Position numbers and translations under genes: made by a program. Below are positions 16,736 through 25,760 of a DNA stretch of 64,000 bases, one piece after another (within the stretch, counting starts at the first letter, position 1; each line of letters starts with the position of its first letter). This stretch comes from Candidatus Accumulibacter proximus (GTDB lineage Bacteria; Pseudomonadota; Gammaproteobacteria; Burkholderiales; Rhodocyclaceae): the NCBI GenBank assembly GCA_016709675.1, contig JADJMH010000037.1:80390-144389 (forward strand), in the 5' to 3' direction. The notes beneath the pieces were generated by a model. That model did not search any database. It was given only the letters and a program-made list of their open reading frames with translations, and had not been told where the DNA came from.

Positions 16736-18021
16736 CCCAGACCTCAGACAATGCATCCGCAGCACTGGATGACCTGCTTGATCCTGCCGAAAAAGGCGGC
16801 TTCCTTGGCCCAAAGCGTAAATGGCTGCTAATTGGCGGCACGGTTGCCGCGTTGCTTGCCGGCCTATTGTTGCTCGGCGGCGGCGGCAATGAAACCGGGG
16901 GAAACTACATCACCGAGGAAGTGGCGCTCGGCAATCTGCTGGTCACCGCATCGGCCAGCGGCACCCTGCAACCGACCAAGTCGGTCGATGTCGGCAGCGA
17001 ACTTTCCGGCACCCTGACCAAGGTGCTGGCGGAGGAAAACGACCATGTCACCAAGGGCCAGTTGCTGGCCGAACTCGACACCACCAAGCTCAAGGACACG
17101 GTCACGAAGTCGCGGGCGGCCGTGACGGCGGCCGTGGCAGGCGTTGCACAAAAACGCGCCACGGTGGCCGAAGCCAAGGCCTCGCTGTCGCGCATGCGGC
17201 AGGTTGCCGAACTTTCCGGCGGCAAGGTGCCGGCCAAGACCGAACTGGAAACCGCCGAGGCAACGCTGCAGCGCGCGATCGCCGATGAGGCGAGTGCCCA
17301 GGCCGATGTCGCGCAGGCTAGGGCGACCTTGAAAACCGACGAAACCAACCTCGGCAAGGCGATCATCCGTTCGCCGGTCGACGGCGTGGTGCTGACGCGC
17401 AAGGTGGAGCCGGGCCAGACGGTGGCGGCACAGATGACGACGCCGGTTCTCTTTGTGCTGGCGGAGGATTTGTCCAAGATGGAACTGCAGGTGAAAGTGG
17501 ACGAAGCAGATGTCGGCAATGTGAAAATCGGCCAGAAAGCGACGTTCACCGTATCCGCCTGGCCGGGGCGCAAGTTTCCGGCCTTCATCCAGCGCGTCGG
17601 ACTCGGCTCGACGACGACCGACAACGTGGTCACCTACAAGACCATCCTGCAGGTGGACAATGAAGATCTGGCCTTGCGGCCAGGCATGACGGCAACGGCG
17701 ACCATCGTGACCGCCAGCCGCGACGATGTGCTGCTGGTGCCCAACGCGGCGCTGCGCTTCGTACCGCCGACGGCTGATGCCCAAGCGAAAAGTCGCGGGC
17801 TGGTTGCCCGGCTGACACCGGGGCCGCCGCCAACGACAAAAACCCGCCCGGTGGTGGCTGCGGGTAATTCGGCCCCGCAGGTCTGGGTCAAGGGGGAAAA
17901 CGGGCCACAGGCGATAGCGATCAAGACCGGCGTCAGCAATGGCCGCTATACCGAGGTGCTCGACGGCGACTTGAGCGCCAGCATGGGAGTGATTACCGAT
18001 TACCAGGAGGCGAAGAAGTGA
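16732..18021 (+). CDS. macA: Periplasmic adaptor of a MacAB-type exporter
   Basis: This 429-residue protein's start overlaps the stop of the preceding gene. A membrane anchor is at about 24-50 (WLLIGGTVAALLAGLLLL). It is followed by the barrel-sandwich first half (SGTLQPTKSVDVGSELSG), a long alpha-hairpin (about 115-205), the second lipoyl half (IRSPVDGVVLTRKVEPGQTV), and beta-barrel and membrane-proximal domains. An insertion rich in Pro/Thr (TPGPPPTTKTRP) near residue 365 is unusual. It links the inner-membrane MacB-like permease to the outer-membrane channel. It is third in a gene chain with coding overlaps, so co-translated. Confidence 0.88.
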   Translation: MTQTSDNASAALDDLLDPAEKGGFLGPKRKWLLIGGTVAALLAGLLLLGGGGNETGGNYITEEVALGNLLVTASASGTLQPTKSVDVGSELSGTLTKVLAEENDHVTKGQLLAELDTTKLKDTVTKSRAAVTAAVAGVAQKRATVAEAKASLSRMRQVAELSGGKVPAKTELETAEATLQRAIADEASAQADVAQARATLKTDETNLGKAIIRSPVDGVVLTRKVEPGQTVAAQMTTPVLFVLAEDLSKMELQVKVDEADVGNVKIGQKATFTVSAWPGRKFPAFIQRVGLGSTTTDNVVTYKTILQVDNEDLALRPGMTATATIVTASRDDVLLVPNAALRFVPPTADAQAKSRGLVARLTPGPPPTTKTRPVVAAGNSAPQVWVKGENGPQAIAIKTGVSNGRYTEVLDGDLSASMGVITDYQEAKK

Positions 18022-18734
18022 CTTCACCAGAGGTGCCGCTGATCGTGCTGCGCAGTATCACCAAGAGTTACGGCCAGGGTCAGACAGCATTTCAGGCCTT
18101 GAGCGGCGTCGACCTCGAAATTCATCCTGGCGAATTCGTCGCGGTAATGGGGCCTAGCGGTTCCGGCAAGTCGACCGCGATGAACCTGCTCGGCTGTCTC
18201 GATACGCCGACTTCCGGCGAATACCTGTTTCGCGGGATCCATGTCGAACGCCTTGACCGGAACCAGCGCGCCTTGTTGCGCCGTAACTGCCTGGGCTTTG
18301 TCTTTCAGGGCTTCAACTTGCTAGCGCGGACTTCGGCGCTGGAAAATGTCGAGCTACCCCTGCTCTATCGCGGTGAAGAGCTGGCCGCCCGGCACGCTGC
18401 CGCCAAGGCCGCGCTGGCCCGCGTCGGGCTGGATGGCTGGGAAACGCACACCCCTGCCGAGCTCTCGGGTGGCCAGCAACAGCGTGTCGCCATCGCCCGC
18501 GCCATCGTCACCAATCCGCTGGTGCTGCTGGCCGATGAACCAACCGGCAACCTCGACAGCAAGCGCAGCCACGAAATCATGGAACTGCTAACCAAGCTGA
18601 ATGGCGAACAAGGTATTACGGTGATCATGGTGACGCATGAGCCGGACATGGCGGCCTATGCGCGGCGCATCGTGCACTTTGTCGATGGTCAGGTAGCGCA
18701 AGATGAAACCCAGGCGGCAACAATATGCTCCTGA
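18018..18734 (+). CDS. ABC transporter ATP-binding protein, MacB/LolD type
   Basis: This 238-residue protein has a GTG start (18018) inside the preceding stop, with CAGGAGG upstream. Walker A is GPSGSGKS, Q-loop VFQGFNLL, signature LSGGQQQR, Walker B VLLADEPTGNLD and H-loop VTHEPD. It is a separate ATPase subunit of the MacB class; in enteric MacB this domain is fused to the permease. It overlaps the permease start by 10 bp and powers the exporter mechanically from the cytoplasm. Confidence 0.92.
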   Translation: MTSPEVPLIVLRSITKSYGQGQTAFQALSGVDLEIHPGEFVAVMGPSGSGKSTAMNLLGCLDTPTSGEYLFRGIHVERLDRNQRALLRRNCLGFVFQGFNLLARTSALENVELPLLYRGEELAARHAAAKAALARVGLDGWETHTPAELSGGQQQRVAIARAIVTNPLVLLADEPTGNLDSKRSHEIMELLTKLNGEQGITVIMVTHEPDMAAYARRIVHFVDGQVAQDETQAATICS

Positions 18735-19933
18735 ACGCCCTGCTACTCGCCCTGCGCGAAATCCGCTGCAACCTGATGCGTTCGTTTCTGACGGTGCTCG
18801 GCATCGTCATCGGCGTCGCAGCGGTGATTACCATGGTGACGCTGGGCAACGGCGCGACGCAGATGGTCGCCGACCAGATTTCCAGTCTCGGCAGCAACCT
18901 GCTGATGGTCATGCCGGGGCAGCGCCTCGGACCGGGGCGCGACAGCGCCGGTGCACCGAAATTCAAGATCGTCGATGTCGAGGCTATCGAGCAGCAGGTC
19001 AATGGCTTGCTGGCCGTGGCGCCGGTGGTCGGCAGCTCGGTGACGTTGGTCGCCGGCACGCAGAACTGGTCGTCCACGGTCAACGGTACGATCAATGCCT
19101 ATCTCATTGCCGGCAACTGGAAGCTGGCCGCCGGCCGCCAATTCAGCGACGACGAGGAACGCGCCGGCAAAGCCGTTTGCATCATCGGCAACACCGTCAA
19201 GAAGGAATTGTTCGGTGGCCAGAGTCCACTCGGTAACAGCATCCGGGTCAAGGCCTTCGACTGCGAGGTGATCGGCGTGCTGGCCGCCAAGGGGCAGGGC
19301 GGCATGGGCCAGGACCAGGACGATACCGTGCTGATCCCCATGCGTACCGCCCAGCGCCGGCTGACGGGCACGCTCGATGTCGGCAGCATCATGGTTTCGC
19401 TCAAGGACACTACCGATTCGGCGGTCGTTATGACGCAACTGCGCAGCCTGTTGCGCGAGCGGCGTAAACTGGACGACAACGTCGATGACAGTTTCAACGT
19501 GATGGACACCAAGCAGATTGCCGAAACGCTGTCCGGCACCATCCGCACGATGACCGCGCTGCTCGGCGCGGTGGCTGCGGTCAGCCTGCTGGTCGGCGGC
19601 ATCGGCATCATGAACATCATGCTGGTTTCGGTCACCGAGCGGACGCGCGAAATCGGCATCCGGCTGGCCATCGGCGCGCTTGAACACGAAGTGCTGCTCC
19701 AGTTCCTGATCGAGGCCGTCGTGCTCTCGGCCTTCGGCGGACTGGTCGGCGTCGCGCTTGCCTTCGTCGCCTGCCTCGGCTTGTCGACGCTGATGCACAT
19801 GCCTTTCCTATTCAATCCCGCCATCAATCTCACCGCCTTCGGCTTCTCGGCGGCCATCGGCGTCATCTTCGGCTACGTGCCAGCCCGCCGCGCCGCACAA
19901 CTCGACCCAATTGCCGCGTTGCGACATGAATAA
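18725..19933 (+). CDS. macB: MacB-type permease (FtsX/MacB fold)
   Basis: This 402-residue protein has one N-terminal membrane helix (SFLTVLGIVIGVAAVITMV), a large periplasmic domain (about 45-275) and three C-terminal helices (LLGAVAAVSLLVGGIGIMNIMLVSV, the AVVLSAFGGLVGVALAF region and ICGFSAAIGVIFGY-like). It contains the conserved TERTREIGIRLAIGA coupling segment, and the C-terminus reads YVPARRAAQLDPIAALRHE as in the MacB family. It is the last gene of the exporter operon. Typical substrates of such pumps are macrolides, peptides, siderophores or lipoproteins; the substrate here is unknown. The CpxR-like box at 15221 suggests induction by envelope stress. Confidence 0.9.
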   Translation: MLLNALLLALREIRCNLMRSFLTVLGIVIGVAAVITMVTLGNGATQMVADQISSLGSNLLMVMPGQRLGPGRDSAGAPKFKIVDVEAIEQQVNGLLAVAPVVGSSVTLVAGTQNWSSTVNGTINAYLIAGNWKLAAGRQFSDDEERAGKAVCIIGNTVKKELFGGQSPLGNSIRVKAFDCEVIGVLAAKGQGGMGQDQDDTVLIPMRTAQRRLTGTLDVGSIMVSLKDTTDSAVVMTQLRSLLRERRKLDDNVDDSFNVMDTKQIAETLSGTIRTMTALLGAVAAVSLLVGGIGIMNIMLVSVTERTREIGIRLAIGALEHEVLLQFLIEAVVLSAFGGLVGVALAFVACLGLSTLMHMPFLFNPAINLTAFGFSAAIGVIFGYVPARRAAQLDPIAALRHE

Positions 19934-20341
19934 TCAACAACGAATCGCCTCAGTCATGGTGGACACCACTCAGCCGCTCTACGCAGGATGCTGAACTCAG
20001 ATCAGTATCACAGCGGGTGTCAGCTGATCAGGAGGTTGCGTTCACCAGATAACAAAGCAAAGCTGCCGCTTTGGCCCTCTCAAGGCTGAACGGCAGGTAG
20101 GCGCCACATTGCCGCCTGGTCGCGAATGATGGGGCAACCGCCGCTGAGGCCGACGAGCACTTATAGGCCGTCTGGCAGGTTTCAGAGCGAACCGGCCGCC
20201 TGGGTGACCGCTCAGGCGGAACGGCGAAGGTCGGCAATTGGCCGGTAGGTTGAGGCCGCCAACGACCGCTTAGTATATTTCCATTGCACAAAGTTGGGTT
20301 TGGCCGACCGGCGGCTATGGAGAAAGCTGATCGACCACTTG

Positions 20342-20450
20342 GGGTCGGTTGCCGTCACCGAACCACGGGAACCCAGTGGCCGCTTGTGGTCTGGAGCGGC
20401 CAGTTCGATGGGAAACCGCCGAGGCCGAGCATCACCGGCCGGTTAGACTG
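20342..20450. repeat. Dispersed ~110-bp repeat, copy 2
   Basis: It matches 10708-10818, including GGGTCGGTTGCCGTCA, GGAGCGGCCAG and GGGAAACCGCCGAGGCCGAGCATCA. It sits in the gene-free stretch 19934-20640. The remainder of that stretch (for example 20090-20280) holds GC-rich intergenic sequence without reading frames I can support. Confidence 0.7.
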
Positions 20451-20639
20451 GAAGCAGGCGTTCAGACTTCGTAGGCCACCGGCTGCATAGCGACCCAGAG
20501 CAAACGGTCGAGGCTCTTGAAAACGGCCAGTTTCGCCAGCACACCAAGTCAAGTCCGCCGAGTAGCATTAGGGCCGTGGGAGGTGCAGGGACCTGCTTGG
20601 CCAAGGTTACCTCGTCAAGCCCAAATATGGCGGCGGAGC

Positions 20640-21090
20640 CCGATGGTCAGCCCTCGTTGCTTCATGTTCCAGCAGTTCAATCTGATCAAGGGCCTTTCGG
20701 CGCAGGAAAACGTCATGCCTTAGGCCTACCCGCTCGGCGGCAACTGGCGCGCCCGGCACGCCCGTGCCGAGGCTCTGCTCGCCGACCTGCGCCTGGCGCA
20801 TTGCCGAACTACGGCCATTGAGTACCTCTCGGGCGGCGAGCAGCAGCGTGTCGCCATCGCCCGGGCGTCGATCAACAACCCGCATGTGATCATCGCCGAC
20901 GAGCCGACCGCCAACCTCGACACGGCGCTGGCGATGGAATTCATGGCCATTCTCGAGCAGCCGTCCGCGGCCAGCAGGACGGTGATCCTGACCAGCCACG
21001 ACCCACTGGTCGTCGGTCGTCGCTGGTGCATCGGGTGGTCGACCTGCGCGATGTGCGCCGTCGGCACGCTGCAGGTCAATGCGTTCGGCT
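20640..21090 (+). pseudogene. ABC transporter ATP-binding protein remnant
   Basis: The coding trace begins at the Q-loop (FMFQQFNLIKGLSAQENVMP) and meets an in-frame stop at 20721. It continues through LSGGEQQRVAIARA, VIIADEPTANLDTALAMEFM and ILTSHDP, then needs a frameshift to reach HRVVDLRD. The N-terminal Walker A part is absent. It is most similar to LolD/MacB-class ATPases and is followed by two membrane-protein genes, so it marks a decayed exporter operon. Confidence 0.75.
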
Positions 21091-21468
21091 TCCCGGCTCT
21101 CCTGGCGCAGACCGTCGTTTTCTTCCTGGCTTCGGGCTGGCTGGTCATCAACCACGTCGATACGCGTGCCTGTGACTGCCGACTACTGCGCACAAAGTAC
21201 GTCCTGCTGTTGCAGCTGCTGCCTTTCCTGCTCGTTGCCGCGCTGCTTCAGTGGCGCTACTTTGCCGAACTCAGGGCCGACGTCATCACTTCGTGCTGCG
21301 GCAACCTGTTCTTCGACGCGGCGCAGGGGCGCGCCGCCGACGCGGTTGCTGGCGCCGCGCTCCGCTACCATCGGCGACCGCGCCGGCTATCTCGTTGCGC
21401 TCTTGTCGGCGATCGCTCTTGTCGTCACCATGGCGGCAATGCTCTCCTTCCTCTCGCTTTATGTCTAA
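21064..21468 (+). pseudogene. Integral membrane protein, frameshifted
   Basis: One frame reads FGFPALLAQTVVFFLASGWLV, VLLLQLLPFLLVAALLQWRYF and ADVITSCCGNLFF. From about 21350 the sense continues in another frame as DRAGYLVALLSAIALVVTM and MLSFLSLYV, ending at 21468 and overlapping the next gene by 8 bp. Several membrane helices are plausible. A similar pair of small membrane proteins next to an ABC ATPase occurs in other proteobacteria, to my recollection, without assigned function. The start is unclear. Confidence 0.5.
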
Positions 21469-21739
21469 CGAACATCCGCACCACCACTGCCCGCTCTGCG
21501 TCCTCAAAGCAGAGTACGCATGTCGTGGGTACTGGCTGTACCTGCCACTGTTCGTCGGCACCGCCGCCGGGCTCGGCGTCGGTGCCGTGCAACCCTTCGC
21601 CCGCATTCCGAGCCTGCAAAGCGTGGTGCCGGCTTTTGGCAGGAGACTGGCCAGCGTCGCCGCGACCCTGTTCGTCCTCGTCGCTGCCGTCGTGTCGGCG
21701 ACGATCCTCGACTCGCAGATGATTCTGGTCGCTCACTGA
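21461..21739 (+). CDS. Small membrane protein with HPHHHCPLC motif
   Basis: This 92-residue protein starts MSNEHPHHHCPLCVLKAEY: a His-rich patch and CPLC that could bind a metal. Two membrane helices follow (YLPLFVGTAAGLGVGAV and VAATLFVLVAAVVSATIL). The start overlaps the preceding membrane-protein frame, as in a translationally coupled operon. It appears intact while its two upstream partners are broken, so it may be non-functional in context. Function unknown. Confidence 0.6.
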   Translation: MSNEHPHHHCPLCVLKAEYACRGYWLYLPLFVGTAAGLGVGAVQPFARIPSLQSVVPAFGRRLASVAATLFVLVAAVVSATILDSQMILVAH

Positions 21740-21925
21740 GCAACGAGATGTTCGCCAAACGGTCATGACTGTCGAAACGCCCCTGCTCATGAAAGTCATG
21801 ACCGTTTGGCCGGCGGCTGAAGCACGCTGCGCGCCGCCATCGCCTCTCGCCGTGCCAGCAAGAAACGATTCAATGGTCGCCAGACAACTGGCAAGCGCCA
21901 CCAACTCCAGCAAGGGAGTCGTGTA

Positions 21926-23119
21926 ATGAGCCAAAGGAAAAAGCAGGCACCGCCAATGCCGGTAGACTGGTCAGCGCTCCTGGCGCCTGAAAACGCCGCA
22001 GAGCTGCGCGCGTTTGCGCGCACCATCGTCAGCCAACCCGAGTTGGTCAGGGCCCTCGAGCGTGGCTTCAACGCCCGCAAGCCCGCTGGCGAAAGACACT
22101 GGCAAGGCGCACCCGCTGACGAGGACTTTGGCAACACGATCACCGCCAGCCATGCGGAGCTGCAGGCCTTTCTCGGCAGCATGCTGCCGGGGCAGCAGCT
22201 TGCCGTCTTCTGCACGTTCATCAATCATGGCGCCGAGCAGACCGTCGAATCTGGCACGCTTGATCCGCGGGCCGGCCGCGTGCTCTGGGATCGCTGGAGC
22301 GGCACGCTGGATGAGCCGGTAATCGCCTTCGCGGCGATCGCACCACTTTTCGATCAGAAAGAATACCGCTACGAAGCGAAGCCCGCAGCGATCCCGGATC
22401 CACCCCTGTACCATTATCACCCGGAACGTTTCCAGGCCTTCCATGCCTGCGCTGAACAGATCGGCAAGATCTTCCGCCACAAGGTGGACGCCCGCTCGGG
22501 CGAGCTGACCATCGACCTGCTCAACGAGCTGATCCGCCCGGTGGTAGACGAAATGAACAACAAGGGCATGCGCTACCCGCGAAAACTCAAGGCAGCCGTT
22601 TCCACTTCGCCCCTGGTCATGGAATCGATGCAACATCTGATGACCGCCTACGGTCGTTTCGTACAGGCGGGGCGACAGATCATCGATTTTCCGCCGTCGC
22701 TCCTGGACCTGCTCGCCAGGACCGAGGTAGACGACATCCCCCTGAACACCATCAGGATGCCCTACGCAGCCCAGTATCTCCATTTCGGGCCGCAGCCCGA
22801 TCTTGAACTGGAGGCGGGCTGGCTGGTTGATGGCGCCTATGTCGAAGCGGTTGGCGAGGCCGGCGATGTCTGCTTCACGGTCACCGCCGTACCGACCGAT
22901 CGCCAGCTATCCCGACTCTGGTTCGAAATTCCCGAACCCTATTACCGGCAGGACCTGGTCGGCGATTACCGGACGAGCGATCTGGCTACCGCCATCGACA
23001 GCCAGTTGTCAGACCGGCTCAACGAACTCAATCAGCGGCTCGACCAACCCCGTGGCGACATCACCGAGCAACTGGCTACTGGCCTGAGCGAAAAGGGAGA
23101 GGTAAGGCGATATCGTTGA
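21926..23119 (+). CDS. Hypothetical protein, orphan
   Basis: This is a 397-residue, soluble, acidic protein with a clear ribosome-binding region (CAGCAAGGGAGTCGTGTA). I do not recognise the family. Visible features: a helical N-terminus, CTFINHGAEQTVESGTL, a YHYHPERFQAFHACAEQIG segment, then MPYAAQYLHFG and LWFEIPEPYYRQDL in what looks like a beta-rich C-terminal half. It ends only about 60 bp before an ISAzo13-type transposase, so the C-terminus (GLSEKGEVRRYR) might be altered by that insertion. It stands alone between decayed ABC genes and insertion sequences. The YLHFG-type motif recalled AcrVA2-like proteins, but I cannot support that. It is accessory DNA by context. Confidence 0.55.
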   Translation: MSQRKKQAPPMPVDWSALLAPENAAELRAFARTIVSQPELVRALERGFNARKPAGERHWQGAPADEDFGNTITASHAELQAFLGSMLPGQQLAVFCTFINHGAEQTVESGTLDPRAGRVLWDRWSGTLDEPVIAFAAIAPLFDQKEYRYEAKPAAIPDPPLYHYHPERFQAFHACAEQIGKIFRHKVDARSGELTIDLLNELIRPVVDEMNNKGMRYPRKLKAAVSTSPLVMESMQHLMTAYGRFVQAGRQIIDFPPSLLDLLARTEVDDIPLNTIRMPYAAQYLHFGPQPDLELEAGWLVDGAYVEAVGEAGDVCFTVTAVPTDRQLSRLWFEIPEPYYRQDLVGDYRTSDLATAIDSQLSDRLNELNQRLDQPRGDITEQLATGLSEKGEVRRYR

Positions 23120-23177
23120 TTGTTCATACCGTTGTATGCGATATTCCGAGTCAGTTCTCAGATTGTAGGAGTCACTG

Positions 23178-24251
23178 ATGAGGGTCGCCACGGTAACTGA
23201 AGAGAAAGTTTCTCTGGAAGCCAGTCATCTTGAAGATATCCGGCTTGCGTCTAGCAAGATGACGGGGTCGGAGCGAAGGGCGTTTCAGGCGGAGATGGCA
23301 TTGAAGTACTGTAGTGGCAGCGCTCGGTGCGCAGAGGACGTTTTCGGCTGGAGTCGGCAGGCCGTGCGGCTTGGTCTGCATGAGAAACGCACCGGGATCG
23401 TTTGTGTGGGGCATCACGCGTTTTGCGGTGCGAAATTATGGGAGAAGAAACACCCGGAGGTGGCGGAAGTGTTGAACCGGAACGGGTACCGGCTGCGTCC
23501 GGTGCTCAAGGCCAAACCCCAAAAAAAGTCCCCGAAACCGACGCCATCTTCGCCAACATCCGGGAACATGACCGAGATTGCCAAGGCGAAGCCGTCATGC
23601 GCCTGAGCATGGACTGCAAGGCTGACGGTGAATATTGGCGACTACTCGCGCGGAGGCAAGACGCGGGGTGACAACCGGGCGGCCGACCACGACATGGGGT
23701 GCGAGGAAAAACACACGCCGTTTGGTGTCGTCAACGAAGACAGTGGCTCCCTTCATCTGTCCTTCGGGAGCTCGGCGAAGACCAGCGATTTCATCATCGA
23801 CAGTCTCTACGCCTGGTGGGAGCGTCAAGCCCCGGAGGAGTGTGCTCGCGTCACACACATCCAGATCAAGGCCGACAACGGACCGGAGAGCAATGGCCGG
23901 CGCACGCAGTTTCTCAAACGCATGGTCGAGTTCGCCGATCACATCGGCAAGTCCATCCGCCTCCTTTACTATCTGCCGTACCACAGCAAATACAATCCGG
24001 TGGAGCGTTGCTGGGGAATCCTGGAACAGCACTGGAACGGCGCCAAGCTGACCGATGCCCAAACGATGCCGGAGTGGGCCAAGAGCATGACCTGGAAAGG
24101 CGTTCATCCCGTCGTCGAACTGAGCCGAATGGTCTATGAGAAAGGAGTCACGGTGGCCAGGGATGCCATGCAAGCTGTCGAGTCCCGGCTACAACGAAAC
24201 CCGCTCCTACCCAAGTGGGACATCCTGATCCGACCGGCCTCGACGGGATGA
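23178..24251 (+). mobile_element. ISAzo13-type element, transposase in two or three frames
   Basis: The transposase begins at 23178 (MRVATVTEEKVSLEASHLEDIRLASSKM) and runs with RAFQAEMALKYC and GWSRQAVRLGL. It reaches the heptamer A-AAA-AAG at about 23520-23527, where a -1 shift gives VPETDAIFANIREHD and MRLSMDCKA. A single extra base near 23622 then moves it back to a frame reading VNIGDYSRGGKTRG, IKADNGPESNGR and LPYHSKYNPVERCWGILE (DDE residues) to the stop at 24251. The first shift looks programmed; the second looks like a mutation or error. I could not define the terminal inverted repeats, so the coordinates are those of the coding part. Confidence 0.8.
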
Positions 24252-25007
24252 CTATTTGTGGCAATCACCTTAGGTGTTAACGGCTGCTTCCACGTCATAG
24301 CAGCTGTTGATGCCTAGGTAGCAGGGAGGCGACGAACGAGCGAGTCCATATACCGCTCGAAAAGTTGGTCAGGGTTCTGTTTGAAGAGGCGACTACGCCC
24401 CGTGTTCTTCAATATGAGAACCCCCACGATATGGGCGAAAACCGCACTCGTCTCGATAACGGCCTGCTCGGTACTCAATCCCAAGGCTTCCAGTTGAAGC
24501 TGAACCGGCTGCAGTGCGGCCAACAACTGCCCGTTCAATTCGTGGTTGAGTTCCGGTGTCAGCCCTCGGGGTTTCATGCCATCAAACAGGTAGAAGCCCA
24601 AGTCCAGTTCCTTGGGATTCTCACGGTAGAAGACATAGAAGGCTTCAGCCTTGGCTCGGAGCAACTCCGTAGCTGATGACGAATCACTCCACCCCTTGGC
24701 AGCTTCGACCACCTGATTGAGCCGCTCTAAGGACTCACCGAGCAAGGCGCCATAAATCTCTTCGAGGTTGGCGAAGTAGCTGTAAATGGCACCCGGCGTA
24801 TAGCCCGCCCGCTTGGCAATTTCTCGGGTTTAGTCCGTTCCGTGTGGAATGGGGAGGAAACGGGCGAAGGGAGGGGCGGGCAAATGGGTAAGTTTTCCAG
24901 CGACGAGGTAGGCCATGGCGATGAAGTTCGGGTGGCTACGCGGGCATTGTGTTTGCCGGCCTGGAAGCCATTGAGTACGCCCGGAAGATGCTTGGTATGG
25001 TCCTGCC

Positions 25008-25156
25008 GAGGGGGGGTGTGGGGCCGCGCCCGCCCCACCGGCGCCGCGGCGGGGGGGGGGGGGGGGGCCCGGGCCGCGGGGGCGGGGGGGGCGGGGGCGG
25101 GGCCCGCGCGCCGCGGCGGGGGGGGGGGGGGCGCGGGGGGGGCGGGGGGGGGGGGT
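25008..25156. other. G/C homopolymer block inside ISL3 copy B, probable artefact
   Basis: About 150 bp of nearly pure G with GC spacers lies between CTTGGTATGGTCCTGCCGAG and TGGTCTGGGTTTGCTTGACGG. In copy A the same two anchors are separated by about 165 nt of ordinary coding sequence (7739-7902). The block therefore replaces real sequence. Confidence 0.9.
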
Positions 25157-25743
25157 GGTCTGGGTTTGCTTGACGGTCCAGCGGCGGGTTTCTTTGCAGG
25201 CTCCAGCGGGTGCCCTTGAGTTCGGTTCGCCCGGCGCACCTCGTCCAGCGCCTTGCTGCTCAGGCGACCACTGAAAGCGGTCGAAGCAGCCGGCCGAAAG
25301 GTCGGCGGCGCCGAAAAGCACCTCTGTCCATGCTCAAATCGGTAATCGCGCCGGTTGGCCGCCGCTCGGCGAGATCGCTGGCGAACTTCCCCAGCGTGGC
25401 CTTATCTCGACCGGGCGTGGCAAACGGGGCGCATCAAGATCGGACGTCTGGCCGCGCTTACTGGCGGTCTCATCGACGCCGACGGCACGAACCTCGGCAT
25501 GACTCTGGCGGCGCCCGCCCGCGGCCCATGTCGATGACGCGCCACAGTCTGGGACTGCGAACGCAGCACCGCCAGTACCGACATGGTCGGTGCCACCAGC
25601 GTCAACGCCGAACAACAGCGTGAAATGACTCCTTGCGCGCCCAGGGCACAGGGTTTGCGTCACCTGCCCGGTACAGGCGACTCGCGGTACCTCGGCATGC
25701 AGATGGGCTTCGTACTCGAAGAAATCCAGATGCCGCCAGGAGC

Positions 25744-25760
25744 GGGGGGGGGGGGGGGGG
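25744..25760. other. Short poly-G block inside ISL3 copy B, probable artefact
   Basis: Seventeen G followed by CCCC lie between AGATGCCGCCAGGAGC and GCTCCACAGGCGGGACAGG. Copies A, C and D carry ordinary sequence encoding part of the zinc-finger region here. Confidence 0.85.

Noticed and set aside
21926..23119. Resemblance to AcrVA2-type anti-CRISPR proteins
   Set aside because: It rests on a few aromatic motifs recalled from memory; no CRISPR-Cas genes or other anti-CRISPR context are present.
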